DNA from: Bacillota bacterium
Lineage (GTDB): Bacteria > Bacillota > Clostridia > DSM-8532
Length of the DNA stretch: 50,876 nt
Assembly (NCBI GenBank): GCA_023440865.1
Contig: JAEXRM010000146.1
Span: 1-50,876 of the forward strand
Reading direction: 5' to 3'
This document shows positions 7,834 through 15,916 of the stretch, one piece after another. Made by a program: the position numbers and the translations under genes. How positions within the stretch are numbered: the stretch's first letter is position 1; every line of letters begins with the position of its first letter. The notes under the pieces were generated by a model. It did no database searches and had not been told where the DNA came from. It saw only the letters and a list, made by a program, of their open reading frames with translations.

Positions 7834-8670
7834 ATGATACGGAAAATGGACAACCGCGACCGGGCACAGTGCATGGCCTACATCCGCAGCCATGAGCATG
7901 AAACCACATTCCTGCACGGCAATGTGCTCGACATCGGGCTCGAGAACGATCCTTCGATCCGTCGCTGTGCCGACTACTTCGGATGGTTCGAGCCGGATCC
8001 GGAGACCGGTCTGGATACGCTGCGCGGCATCCTGCCCTTCTACAACCTCGGCAGCTGCATCCCCCACTGGGAAAGCGAGGCGGCTGTGACGCCGTTTCTG
8101 TCGCTCATGCGCGATCGGCCGTTCGAGGTGTTGCTCGGCATGCGGCATGTCGTCGAGCCATTCGTCCAGGGACTGGCAGGGTATAGACAGATCCGGGAAC
8201 GGGATGACAGCTGGTACATGGTCAACCGCAATCCGGCGCCGCATGTCGTGGAAGGACTCTCCTTCCGGCTTGGCGATGCGGAGGACGAAGAGATTGTCCG
8301 GTTCATCGCCGACTGCAATGTCCGTTGCTTGGGAAACAGTTTCACGGAAGAGCAGATGCGTGCAAGCATGCGCCAGAACCGCGGCGGCAGGGGGTGGCTG
8401 CTGGGTGTGATGGACGGACGGTATGTCTCGATGGCCAACATCCAATCCTATACCGACACCCTGCAGCAGATCGGCGGTGTCGCAACGCCTGCATCGGAGC
8501 AGGGGAAGGGATACTGCAAGGCGACCGTCTACGAGTTGTGCCGGCGCATCCAGGCGAACGGGCATGTGCCATCGCTGTTCGTGCGCCGGAACAACCTGCC
8601 TGCCGTCAGCGCTTACACGCGGATCGGCTTCGAGCGGACGGCGGACTACCTGATGGTGAAGTACGCATGA
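7834..8670 (+). CDS. GNAT-family N-acetyltransferase (FR47-like)
   Basis: This 278-residue protein has a C-terminal GNAT domain. Motif A reads IGGVATPASEQGKGYC (EQGKG being the pyrophosphate-binding loop), followed by SLFVRRNNLPAVSAYTRIGF, typical of FR47-like enzymes. The first 130 residues form a separate domain that senses or binds something unknown. GGGAGGTATGAC supplies a strong ribosome site before ATG 7834. It follows the other GNAT gene by 112 bp and precedes a nucleoside phosphorylase by 85 bp, probably on one transcript. The pairing does not reveal a substrate. Confidence 0.8.
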   Translation: MIRKMDNRDRAQCMAYIRSHEHETTFLHGNVLDIGLENDPSIRRCADYFGWFEPDPETGLDTLRGILPFYNLGSCIPHWESEAAVTPFLSLMRDRPFEVLLGMRHVVEPFVQGLAGYRQIRERDDSWYMVNRNPAPHVVEGLSFRLGDAEDEEIVRFIADCNVRCLGNSFTEEQMRASMRQNRGGRGWLLGVMDGRYVSMANIQSYTDTLQQIGGVATPASEQGKGYCKATVYELCRRIQANGHVPSLFVRRNNLPAVSAYTRIGFERTADYLMVKYA

Positions 8671-8755
8671 GTGCGTTCGTTCGGGGAAGTGCGGGCTTCC
8701 GGCCGCGCAGACGGACACATCCGTCAACACGTCGATGACAGCGGGAGGAACAACC

Positions 8756-9532
8756 ATGCCGCATCAGATGATCGAATCGCAGTGGCCCCTTCACGAATTT
8801 GACCCGGAGCCCGGCATCATCGCCTCCGGTCGGCTCGATGCCGATGCCCGGCTGCCGGAACGGATGGTGGCGACCTTCTTCGGCGAGGTGGCCGCCTGGG
8901 CGGCCGAACAGCCCCACACGGAGCTGCTCCTCTCGACCCAGTGGGAGGATGGAGCGGTCCGGTTCTACAGGACGCTGCTGGAGGGGCGCGAAACCGGCTT
9001 TTTCCATTGTCCGGTCGGCGGGCCGAAGGCCGGCAGCGTGCTTGATTTCGCCATCGAGCACGGCGCGCGGGAAATCGTCGCATGCGGCGGATGTGGCGTG
9101 CTGGACCGGGAACTGGCGGTCGGCCACATTCTTGTGCCGCGCGCCGCCATCCGCGATGAAGGCATGTCGTACCATTATCTGCCGCCGTCCCGGGAGGTTG
9201 CGGTGGATCCGCTGCTGATGGGCCGCATCGTGACGGTCCTGGAACGACGGAACGTGCCGCATCTCGTCACGAAGACCTGGACGACGGATGCGCCTTACCG
9301 CGAGACGCGCGCAAAAATGGAACGGCGGCGCGGCGAGGGTTGCCTCGCGGTCGAGATGGAGTGCGCCTCCCTTGCAGCCGTGGCTCAGTTCAAGCAGGCG
9401 CGTTTCGCCCAGCTGCTCTACAGCGGCGACAACCTGGACGGCGATTCGTACGATGACAGAAGGTGGCAGAGCCGGACGGAGGTGCGGCGCGCCCTGTTCA
9501 CCCTGGCGCTGCATGCCTCGGTGGCGGAGTGA
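8756..9532 (+). CDS. Nucleoside phosphorylase (PNP/UDP family)
   Basis: This 258-residue protein belongs to phosphorylase superfamily 1. Visible hallmarks are a glycine-rich phosphate loop near residue 85 (GGPKAGS), the IVACGGCGVLD segment and the ribose-binding motif VEMECAS near residue 205, with an acidic YSGDNLDG segment later. The family cleaves purine or pyrimidine nucleosides with phosphate, giving base plus sugar-1-phosphate. Uridine phosphorylase is the closest feel, but specificity cannot be read here. ATG 8756 has GGGAGG upstream and is preferred to the in-frame ATG at 8735. It is the last gene of its group and ends at a bidirectional terminator shared with gltX. Confidence 0.82.
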   Translation: MPHQMIESQWPLHEFDPEPGIIASGRLDADARLPERMVATFFGEVAAWAAEQPHTELLLSTQWEDGAVRFYRTLLEGRETGFFHCPVGGPKAGSVLDFAIEHGAREIVACGGCGVLDRELAVGHILVPRAAIRDEGMSYHYLPPSREVAVDPLLMGRIVTVLERRNVPHLVTKTWTTDAPYRETRAKMERRRGEGCLAVEMECASLAAVAQFKQARFAQLLYSGDNLDGDSYDDRRWQSRTEVRRALFTLALHASVAE

Positions 9533-9553
9533 CCACCCCCCTTCGGCATGAAG

Positions 9554-9600
9554 AAGGCCCCGCCCTGCTGAAGCATCCGGCTTCGGAGGGACGGGGCCTT
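9554..9600. terminator. Bidirectional terminator between the phosphorylase and gltX
   Basis: AAGGCCCCG (9554-9562) and CGGGGCCTT (9592-9600) pair around a loop that has its own small stem. On the minus strand the stem runs into TTCTTC after the gltX stop. On the plus strand it follows the phosphorylase stop. Confidence 0.75.
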
Positions 9601-9618
9601 TGTCTGATGCCGGGGAAC

Positions 9619-11082
9619 TTAACCGGCAACGGCCGCCTTCAGCCGGTCGATGCCGATCATGATGCGGCGCAGCGATTCCTCGCGCCCCAGGATTTCCGCG
9701 ATTTCCATTGCGCCGCCGGGGGTGACCTCCCAGCCCGAAAGCGCCGTGCGGATGGGCCAGAGCATCTGGCCGTTCTTGATGCCGAGCCCGGTGACCAGCG
9801 CCATCAGCCGGTCATGCAGGGCGGAGGCCGTCCATTCCGGCAGTGCCTCGAGCACGGGCAGGGCGGCGTTCAGGGCTTCGAGCGAGTTCTCGAGCGTCGT
9901 CTTCATCTTCTTGTGGACATAAATCTCAAGGCTGTAGTCGCATAGATCGTTCAGGAAGCCCAGCTTCTCCGGAATCTCGGACAACACCTCCGTGCGGGCC
10001 TGCAGGATGCGCGCGATGGGCTCGGTGGGCAGGTCGGCCGTCAGCCCCTTCCGGATCCACGGGGCGGCGACCTCGTGGAAGCGCTCGGGTGTCATGGCGC
10101 GCAGGTATTCGGCGTTGAACCAGCGCAGCTTTGCCATGTCGAAGGCGGAAGGGGATTTGCTGATGCGGCTGATCGAGAACTGCCGCTCAAGCTCGGCCAA
10201 TGTGAAGATTTCCTGGTTCGATTCGGGCGACCAGCCAAGCAGCGCGATGTAGTTCAGGACCGCCTCGAGCAGGTATCCGTCGCGCAGCAGATCCTCGAAG
10301 GTGGCGTCGCCCTTGCGCTTGGAGATTTTCGAGCCGTCGGGCTTGACCAGCAGCGGCAGATGCACGTAGGTGGGAATCTCCCAGCCGAACGCGTCGTAGA
10401 GCAGGTTGTACTTCGGCGCAGAGGACAGGTATTCGCTGCCGCGCACCACGTGCGTGATCTGCATGAGGTGGTCGTCGACGACATTGGCGAAGTTGTAGGT
10501 GGGGAAGCCATCCGACTTCAGCAGGATCTGGTCCTCGAGGCTGCTGTTCTCGACCGTGATGTCACCATACACGGCGTCGTGGAAGGTCGTGGTGCCCTCG
10601 CGCGGCATCAGCTGGCGGATGACATGCGGCTCGCCCGCGGCCAGGCGTGCGCGGATCTCCTCCTTCGGAAGGTTCAGGCAATGCCGGTCGTACTCGTAGG
10701 CGACGCCGCGGGCCTCGCAGTCCGCGCGCAGCGCGTCGAGCCGCTCCTTCGTGCAGAAGCAGTGATAGGCATGGCCCTTCTCGACCAGCTCCTCGGCGTA
10801 GGGTCGGTACAGGTCCTTGCGCTCGCTCTGCACATACGGGCCGTACGGGCCGCCGACATCGGGACCCTCGTCGTGGTGCATGCCGCATTGCGCGAGCGTG
10901 CGGAAGATGACGTCCACGGCGCCTTCCACCAGACGCTCCTGGTCGGTGTCCTCGATGCGCAGCACGAACTTGCCGCCGTTGACGCGGGCGATGAGGTATT
11001 CGTACAGGGCGGAACGGAGGTTGCCGACGTGGATGTAGCCGGTGGGACTTGGGGCGTAGCGCGTACGGACGGTTGTCTGCAT
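9619..11082 (-). CDS. gltX: Glutamate--tRNA ligase
   Basis: This is a 487-residue class I aminoacyl-tRNA synthetase that charges tRNA-Glu with glutamate in the cytosol. The HIGH-type motif is at the start (PSPTGYIHVGN, residues 9-19) and the KMSKS counterpart reads KISKRKGD near residue 250. The VVDDHLMQITHVVRG segment that binds the substrate is present, and the length is normal. Many Firmicutes use a non-discriminating form that also makes Glu-tRNA-Gln; this cannot be decided here. ATG 11082 has GGGAG upstream; the frame extends a further 18 codons without support. A good promoter lies upstream at 11185-11213 and a terminator at 9554-9600, so it is monocistronic. Confidence 0.97.
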   Translation of the reverse strand: MQTTVRTRYAPSPTGYIHVGNLRSALYEYLIARVNGGKFVLRIEDTDQERLVEGAVDVIFRTLAQCGMHHDEGPDVGGPYGPYVQSERKDLYRPYAEELVEKGHAYHCFCTKERLDALRADCEARGVAYEYDRHCLNLPKEEIRARLAAGEPHVIRQLMPREGTTTFHDAVYGDITVENSSLEDQILLKSDGFPTYNFANVVDDHLMQITHVVRGSEYLSSAPKYNLLYDAFGWEIPTYVHLPLLVKPDGSKISKRKGDATFEDLLRDGYLLEAVLNYIALLGWSPESNQEIFTLAELERQFSISRISKSPSAFDMAKLRWFNAEYLRAMTPERFHEVAAPWIRKGLTADLPTEPIARILQARTEVLSEIPEKLGFLNDLCDYSLEIYVHKKMKTTLENSLEALNAALPVLEALPEWTASALHDRLMALVTGLGIKNGQMLWPIRTALSGWEVTPGGAMEIAEILGREESLRRIMIGIDRLKAAVAG

Positions 11083-11184
11083 GATGTTCTCTCCCAACAG
11101 GGTGGATTCCGTCCGCCGGAACGGAACTGGCGGCATGGGATGCCTGCGGTGCGCGGGGCGGGCGATGCGGCGGACAGTACTGCC

Positions 11185-11213
11185 ATTCTATCAGAAGGGG
11201 AAAAGGCTTTCAA
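11185..11213 (-). promoter_or_regulatory. gltX promoter
   Basis: On the minus strand TTGAAA (11208-11213), a 17-nt spacer and TAGAAT (11185-11190) form a strong sigma-A-type promoter about 100 bp before the gltX start. It is divergent from the sigma-factor promoter. Confidence 0.7.
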
Positions 11214-11229
11214 GGAAACGGTTCTGCCG

Positions 11230-11258
11230 TTCGCAGCGCGCTTGCGGCATGGTATGAT
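11230..11258 (+). promoter_or_regulatory. Promoter candidate for the ECF sigma gene
   Basis: TTCGCA (11230-11235), 17 nt, then TATGAT (11253-11258). The -10 is good and the -35 fair. The remaining 123 bp to the start codon hold no hairpin or known riboswitch that I can see. I found no convincing ECF-type (GGAAC/CGTC) promoter nearby. Confidence 0.5.
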
Positions 11259-11381
11259 GGTGGGGAAGCATGAAGCAGGTGCGGATATGGACGCCATTCG
11301 ACGTTCTTTTCGCTTTTTTTCTCCGGCATGAACCAAGCAACGGATGGATTCGTCCAATCCGGTGAAAGAGGGTGAACGGGT

Positions 11382-11900
11382 TTGCCCCCTTCCGATACGA
11401 TGAGGGAAATCGAACGGCTGGTCGCCACGTACGGCAATGACGTGCTGCGGTTGGCCACCACCATCCTGGGTTCGCGCGAGCAGGCCGAGGATGTGCACCA
11501 GGAGACGTTCCTGCGGGTCCTGAAGGCCTGGGAGGGCTTTCGCGGCGACGCAAGCGAAAAAACCTGGATCACGGGCATCGCGGTGAACGTGTGCCGCGAC
11601 ATGATGCGCAGCGCATGGAAGCGGAAGGTCACCGTGTCCGATGAAATCGTGGAAGCCGTGCCCGATGCGTGGTCGGTCCAGGAGATGGACCGCCGGTCCG
11701 CGCGCAGCGACATGATGCAGGTTCTCGCAAAGCTGTCGCCCGAGCATCGGGAGGCGGTCGTCCTGTTCTATTACCACGACCTGGACGTGCGGCAGATCGC
11801 CGTCATCCAGCAGGTGCCGGAGGGCACAGTCAAGTCGAGGCTGCACAAGGCCCGGGGCAAACTCGCGGTCCTGTTGGGAGGTGATTCGCGTGGCAGGTAG
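11382..11900 (+). CDS. ECF RNA polymerase sigma factor
   Basis: This 172-residue protein has the two-domain plan of extracytoplasmic-function sigma factors. Region 2 (residues 10-80) contains AEDVHQETFLRVLKAW, which binds the -10 element and core polymerase. Region 4 (115-165) contains LSPEHREAVVLFYY and the helix-turn-helix ending GTVKSRLHKAR. Region 3 is absent, as expected. The TTG at 11382 is chosen because GAGGGTG lies 8 nt upstream; the ATG at 11400 has no ribosome site. It overlaps the next gene by 11 bp, the usual arrangement of an ECF factor with its anti-sigma partner. The inducing signal is unknown. Confidence 0.9.
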   Translation: MPPSDTMREIERLVATYGNDVLRLATTILGSREQAEDVHQETFLRVLKAWEGFRGDASEKTWITGIAVNVCRDMMRSAWKRKVTVSDEIVEAVPDAWSVQEMDRRSARSDMMQVLAKLSPEHREAVVLFYYHDLDVRQIAVIQQVPEGTVKSRLHKARGKLAVLLGGDSRGR

Positions 11901-13245
11901 GAACCGATTTGATGATGCCGCTTTCCGCGCGCTTTTCAAGGATTCCCTGCAGGATATCGAGGTCTCCGAGCAACTGCGGGCGCGGACCCTCGAGGCATGC
12001 CGCCAGGCGCTGGCTGCGGATACGGAGGCCGGTACCGCAGCCGGAACGGATGCTGGCGGTACCACCGCGGAGTCAGGCCAAACGCTGCTCTCGCCTGCAC
12101 TTTCCCCTGCAAGGGAGACAACGTCGGAGGGACGCGTCCTTGCCTTCCTCGGACGTCACCGCGCCATGCTGCGCACTGCAGCAGGGTTGGCCGCCTGCCT
12201 GCTCGTCGCGGTGCTCGTGATGGAGTTCCTGCCGCGCATGGGTTCACGCCAGGCCGCAACCCTCGCGATGAGCGACAGGGCCGGCATTGCGCAGGAAAGC
12301 GTGGCCGCCGCCGCATCGGGGGCCTCCATGGAGATGGCGCCGGAAGCCGCAGACGCACAGGCCGGGCCGGGATCCGGCCAGGCGAAGATGGCCGTTGCGG
12401 AGAACGGGAGCAAGCCTGAAGAAACCGTCACGAACGGTGTGGTGGCGGAAAGTCCCGCTGCTGCAAGCGCATATGGCGGCACCGACGGGTCGGCGGCGGA
12501 TGCCGGAGCGAATCGCTCTGTGCCGGCGCCGGCGCCCGATGTCTCCGGCGACGCGGCGGAAGAGACCGGGTTCGCTGTTGCCTTCACGGAGAGCGTGGCT
12601 TCCGATGCCGCAGTCACGATGCAGTATTCCGTGTCGATGAAAACGTGGATGCCATATGGCGGCGGCCTGTGGGTCACGCCCCTGTCGCCCCGTCCGGATG
12701 ATGCTGCGGCTGCGGGTGTCGCCCGCACGCATGAGCAGGCGCATCCGGACGAACGGGTCGTGCCGGCGCAGCGGTTTGCCGTGCTGCATGCGGCCCAGGG
12801 GCTTTCCGCGGAAGGACTGGCCGTAGCGGATTCGCTCGAGGCACTGCAGGCGGAAGGTCCGGATACGGCGGGGAGGACCGGACCGATCGGGCTGTGGATG
12901 ATGCCGGTCGACATGCCGGATGGTAAGGGGTTGCTTCCGCTGTTTGTGAATGAGGGGAGCGTCGGTACCGCTGATGCGGTGCGCATCGCCAACCGGGACG
13001 GCTGGTTCGGCACGCTGCGCGATGAGGCGACGCTGCGGGCTGCGCTGGAGGCGGCATGCGGCACGACGGTCGACGCATGGACGATCGTCGATGTGGACGC
13101 CGGAACCGGATTCTGGGTTGGATGGACTGCGAATGGAAAGGCATGGGTCATGCCGCTGATGGACCGGGCGGCGGAGCTGGGGCTTGAAAACGGACGCGGT
13201 TACGCATGGGATGCACTTGTCGCAACGGTTGTGCCATTTTTGTAG
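11890..13245 (+). CDS. Probable membrane-anchored anti-sigma factor with novel ectodomain
   Basis: This predicted 451-residue protein has a cytosolic N-terminus of about 90 residues, one membrane helix at about 94-114, and a long exported region. The exported part starts with an Ala/Gly/Glu-rich, probably disordered stretch (115-230) and ends in a folded domain rich in Trp, Gly and Met that I do not recognise. There is no HxxxCxxC zinc motif, so it is not a standard ZAS anti-sigma factor. The role is inferred from the 11-bp overlap with the sigma gene and the one-helix topology. The GTG at 11890 follows GGGAGG; GTG 11881 is an in-frame alternative. It could instead be a substrate or sensor of the sigma pathway. 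Confidence 0.55.
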   Translation: MAGRNRFDDAAFRALFKDSLQDIEVSEQLRARTLEACRQALAADTEAGTAAGTDAGGTTAESGQTLLSPALSPARETTSEGRVLAFLGRHRAMLRTAAGLAACLLVAVLVMEFLPRMGSRQAATLAMSDRAGIAQESVAAAASGASMEMAPEAADAQAGPGSGQAKMAVAENGSKPEETVTNGVVAESPAAASAYGGTDGSAADAGANRSVPAPAPDVSGDAAEETGFAVAFTESVASDAAVTMQYSVSMKTWMPYGGGLWVTPLSPRPDDAAAAGVARTHEQAHPDERVVPAQRFAVLHAAQGLSAEGLAVADSLEALQAEGPDTAGRTGPIGLWMMPVDMPDGKGLLPLFVNEGSVGTADAVRIANRDGWFGTLRDEATLRAALEAACGTTVDAWTIVDVDAGTGFWVGWTANGKAWVMPLMDRAAELGLENGRGYAWDALVATVVPFL

Positions 13246-13263
13246 AAAAGCCCCGCAAAGCGG

Positions 13264-13292
13264 TTGACAAACGGGTTGCAGTCCTGTATCAT
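13264..13292 (+). promoter_or_regulatory. tRNA-Tyr promoter
   Basis: A perfect TTGACA (13264-13269), 17-nt spacer and TATCAT (13287-13292) lie 73 bp before the mature tRNA. This is one of the strongest promoters in the window, as expected for a stable RNA. Confidence 0.85.
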
Positions 13293-13364
13293 AGTTTTTG
13301 CGGTTCGGAAAACCGGTCGGCACAAAATGCCGAAAGGCTTGAAACCCGCATGATAAGTGAACAT

Positions 13365-13450
13365 GGGAGATTTCCCGAGCGGCCAATGGGGGCAGACTGT
13401 AAATCTGTTGTCTGACGACTTCGGTGGTTCGAATCCACCATCTCCCACCA
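13365..13450 (+). tRNA. tRNA-Tyr (anticodon GTA)
   Basis: This is an 86-nt class II tRNA. The acceptor stem GGGAGAT pairs with ATCTCCC and the ACCA end is encoded. The D arm contains CCCGAGCGGCCAATGGGGG, the anticodon loop reads CTGTAAA (anticodon GTA), a long variable arm follows, and the T arm carries GGTTCGAATCC. The large variable arm and GTA anticodon are the bacterial tyrosine type. A strong promoter precedes it and a perfect hairpin terminator follows at once, so it is transcribed alone. Confidence 0.97.
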
Positions 13451-13489
13451 GAAAAAGATCCTGATTGCGATGCAATCAGGATCTTTTTC
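13451..13489. terminator. Terminator of tRNA-Tyr, 18-bp perfect stem
   Basis: The stem is 13451-13468 paired with 13472-13489 around a 3-nt loop, starting with GAAAAAG and ending with CTTTTTC. The A-run/T-run pairing gives an intrinsic terminator on either strand. It begins at the base right after the encoded CCA. Confidence 0.92.
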
Positions 13490-13526
13490 GCTGCCGCGCC
13501 TTTTTGTACGCGTCCGCAATGTACGC

Positions 13527-13637
13527 ACGGAATCGATGAGAGACATCCCCCTACCGCGTACGGAATCGATGAGACACGTCCCAATACCGTGCACGGAATC
13601 GATGAGACGCATCCCGAAAGCGAGCATGAAATCGCCG
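13527..13637. repeat. 33-bp direct tandem repeat, three copies plus a decayed fourth
   Basis: ACGGAATCGATGAGA recurs at 13527, 13560 and 13593, an exact 33-bp period, and a degraded copy (ATGAAATCG) is in phase at 13626. The core of 15 bp is identical in the three good copies while the rest varies. The region lies between the tRNA terminator and the next gene. Reading frames across it show 11-residue periodicity but no ribosome site, so I treat it as non-coding. Confidence 0.8.
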
Positions 13638-13642
13638 CGCGC

Positions 13643-13673
13643 TTGCGCACTCCAGCCCGTTTGATGATAAAAT
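13643..13673 (+). promoter_or_regulatory. Possible promoter of the flavoprotein gene
   Basis: TTGCGC (13643-13648) and TAAAAT (13668-13673) are separated by 19 nt, 30 bp before the start codon. The -10 is good and the spacing is long. Confidence 0.4.
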
Positions 13674-13702
13674 AAATCGCATGCTTCGTCACGGAGGTAC
13701 AC

Positions 13703-14770
13703 ATGACGTACGACATCGCCATCATCGGCGCGGGGCCGGCCGGCGCGACACTCGCCCGCCGCCTGCATCCCGATTTCAACGTACTGCTGCTCGACCGCCG
13801 GGATCTGCTCGAGCCGACCGGGCGCTGCGATGAAAAATGCTGCGGCGGTTTGCTGGCCCCGGATGCCCAGGAGATTTTCGGCCGCATGGGGCTTGCCATT
13901 CCAAAGAGCGTGCTGGTCGATCCGCAACTGTTCCTGGTTCGGACCATGGACTTCGATACCGGACGTGAGCGCCATTACCAGCGGTTCTACTTCAATATGG
14001 ACCGCACGCGCTTTGATGCCTGGATGGTCTCCCTGGTTCCCGATTCCGTGGATCTGGCCTTCGGGTGCCGGTTCACCGGCTTCGTGGAGGACCGGGAAGG
14101 CGTCAGCTTCGCGCTGACCCACGGCGGCAAGGTGCACACCGTGCATGCCCGCATGCTGATCGGGGCGGACGGAGCCTGGTCGCGGGTACGAAACCAGGCC
14201 TTCCCGGAGGTGCCGATCAAACGGTATGTCGCCATACAGGAATGGTTCCCGACAGAGGACCCCATCGCACATTTCGGCGCGATCTTCGACAGCAGCCTGA
14301 CGGACTTTTACGGATGGACGATCGCCAAGGACAATCAGCTGGTCGTCGGTATCGCCCTCGAGGAAGGTTCCGATCTGCTCCAGCGGTTCAACACCTTCAA
14401 GAAAAAACTCGGAGAGAATGGCTACAAGCTTGGATCGCCGATCAAGCGCGAGGGAACACGCATCAACCGGCCGGCGAATGGCCGGCAGATTTGCACGGGC
14501 AATGACCGGGTCGCTTTGGTCGGCGAGGCGGCGGGCTTCATCAGCCCCAGCTCGGCAGAAGGCATCAGCTATGGCATCAAGAGCGCCATGGCGCTGGCGG
14601 AGGCGCTCGACGAGGGGATATATGGCATCGGCAGGCGTTATGCCAGGCATGTGGCACCGCTGAAGCGCAACATCTTGCTCAAGAACCTCAAGCGGCCGTT
14701 CCTGTACAATCCGGCGCTGCGGAACCTGGCCATGTCATCCGGATTGATGAGCAGCCGGCTGGAATGGTAG
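13703..14770 (+). CDS. FAD-dependent oxidoreductase, geranylgeranyl-reductase-like
   Basis: This 355-residue flavoprotein has the N-terminal dinucleotide motif GAGPAGATLAR (residues 9-19), a CDEKCCGGLLAPDA segment near 43-55 typical of the geranylgeranyl reductase/CbrA group, and the second FAD motif LVGEAAGFISPSSAEGISYG near 270. Members reduce isoprenoid chains or act as monooxygenases. The Cys-rich CxxxCCGG segment and the overall length favour the CbrA-like branch. Likely substrates are isoprenoid lipids, which is an inference. GGAGG precedes ATG 13703. It is flanked by its own promoter and terminator and so is probably monocistronic. Confidence 0.8.
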   Translation: MTYDIAIIGAGPAGATLARRLHPDFNVLLLDRRDLLEPTGRCDEKCCGGLLAPDAQEIFGRMGLAIPKSVLVDPQLFLVRTMDFDTGRERHYQRFYFNMDRTRFDAWMVSLVPDSVDLAFGCRFTGFVEDREGVSFALTHGGKVHTVHARMLIGADGAWSRVRNQAFPEVPIKRYVAIQEWFPTEDPIAHFGAIFDSSLTDFYGWTIAKDNQLVVGIALEEGSDLLQRFNTFKKKLGENGYKLGSPIKREGTRINRPANGRQICTGNDRVALVGEAAGFISPSSAEGISYGIKSAMALAEALDEGIYGIGRRYARHVAPLKRNILLKNLKRPFLYNPALRNLAMSSGLMSSRLEW

Positions 14771-14794
14771 CCCCCAGCAAGGATTTCCCTGTGC

Positions 14795-14840
14795 AAAAGC
14801 CCGTCGCCAGGCCGGGAACGCCGGTGACGGGCTTTTCTGC
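14795..14840. terminator. Terminator between the flavoprotein gene and the GT2 gene
   Basis: AAAAGCCCGTCGCC (14795-14808) pairs with GGTGACGGGCTTTT (14823-14836) with one mismatch. T-runs are present on both strands, so it can end the plus-strand flavoprotein gene and also the minus-strand glycosylation operon. Confidence 0.85.
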
Positions 14841-14920
14841 TTTTAATGGGTTGCGTGTGGCCTGTGAGCGGCACGTCAGGGATTGTCAACCCGGCCCCGC
14901 GTTTCCGATGACGGTCCCCA

Positions 14921-15895
14921 CTACCGGTCCGATGTGTGGAAACGCGGACTGGAGCGGTCTTCGAGGTTCACCGCTTCACGGACGATGTACAGTGGGCGGT
15001 TGCGTACCTCGTCGTAGATGCGGCCGATATACTCGCCCAGAATGCCAAGCAGCAGCAGCGTGATGCCGTTGAGCAGCAGCGTGACCGCGATGAGGGAAGC
15101 CCAGCCGGAGGTGACGCTCTGTGGGGCGAACAGGCGCTGCAGCAGCACCACGACCAGATAGACGAAGCTGACAGCCGATATCGTCGATCCAAGCACCGTT
15201 GCGAGCTTCAACGGCTTGAGCGAGAAGGACATGATGCCGTCCGCCGCCAGTTTGAGCATCTTCTTGAGCGGATACTTTGTCGTGCCGGCGAACCGCTCCG
15301 CCCGCTCGAACTCGATGGCGGTCTGCCGGTATCCGACCCACGACATCAGGCCACGCACATAACGGTTTTTTTCCGGCAGCTGCTTGAGCGTCTCCGCGAT
15401 CTTGCGGTCGATGAGGCGGAAGTCGCCCGTGTCAACGGGGATGTCCACCTCCGTCAGTGCCCGGAGCGTGCGGTAGAAGACGCTGGCGGTGAGCTTCTTG
15501 AAGAAGGTGTCTCCCTCGCGCGAGATCCGCTTGCCGTAGACGATGTCGTAGCCCTCGCGCCATGTGGCGATCATGGCCGGTATGAGTTCAGGCGGATCCT
15601 GCAGGTCGCCGTCGATGATCACCATGCACTGCCCGCCGGCATAGTCCATGCCCGCCGTGATGGCGACCTGGTGGCCGAAGTTGCGCGAAAAGTCCACCAG
15701 CTTGAAGCGGGGATCGCGGGCGCATTCCTCCCGTAGCAGGAAGGGGGTTCGGTCTCGGCTGCCATCGTTGACGAAGATGACCTCCCAGGTTTCTCCGGAT
15801 CCCTCGAGCACGGTTCGCAGGCGGCGGCAGGTCTCCGCAAGCACTTCCTCCTCGTTGTACATGGGAACGATGACAGAACAGGTGATGGGTTCCAT
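14921..15895 (-). CDS. GT2 glycosyltransferase, polyprenyl-phosphate sugar synthase (DPM/GtrB type)
   Basis: This 324-residue protein has an N-terminal GT-A domain with PMYNEEEVLAE, the FVNDGSRD nucleotide-binding segment and the DGD metal motif at 95-97 followed by LQDPPE, the mark of dolichol/bactoprenol-phosphate hexosyltransferases. Two C-terminal membrane helices (about 233-255 and 268-290) match the GtrB subtype. It should move a hexose from a nucleotide sugar to polyprenyl phosphate on the inner membrane face. GGAGG precedes ATG 15895. It is the last gene of a four-gene minus-strand operon with GtrA, a PMT-type transferase and a GT-C protein. A 187-bp gap full of palindromes separates it from gtrA. 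Confidence 0.9.
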   Translation of the reverse strand: MEPITCSVIVPMYNEEEVLAETCRRLRTVLEGSGETWEVIFVNDGSRDRTPFLLREECARDPRFKLVDFSRNFGHQVAITAGMDYAGGQCMVIIDGDLQDPPELIPAMIATWREGYDIVYGKRISREGDTFFKKLTASVFYRTLRALTEVDIPVDTGDFRLIDRKIAETLKQLPEKNRYVRGLMSWVGYRQTAIEFERAERFAGTTKYPLKKMLKLAADGIMSFSLKPLKLATVLGSTISAVSFVYLVVVLLQRLFAPQSVTSGWASLIAVTLLLNGITLLLLGILGEYIGRIYDEVRNRPLYIVREAVNLEDRSSPRFHTSDR

Positions 15896-15916
15896 GGTGC
15901 GCCTCCAGACGATTGT

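Noticed and set aside
13527..13637. CRISPR-like reading of the 33-bp repeats
   Set aside because: The units are contiguous with no unique spacers of regular length, and there are no cas genes.
12244..14650. Long minus-strand frames across the anti-sigma gene, tRNA-Tyr and the flavoprotein gene
   Set aside because: They run through a tRNA, its terminator and a tandem repeat, which a real gene would not do. No start site or domain is visible.
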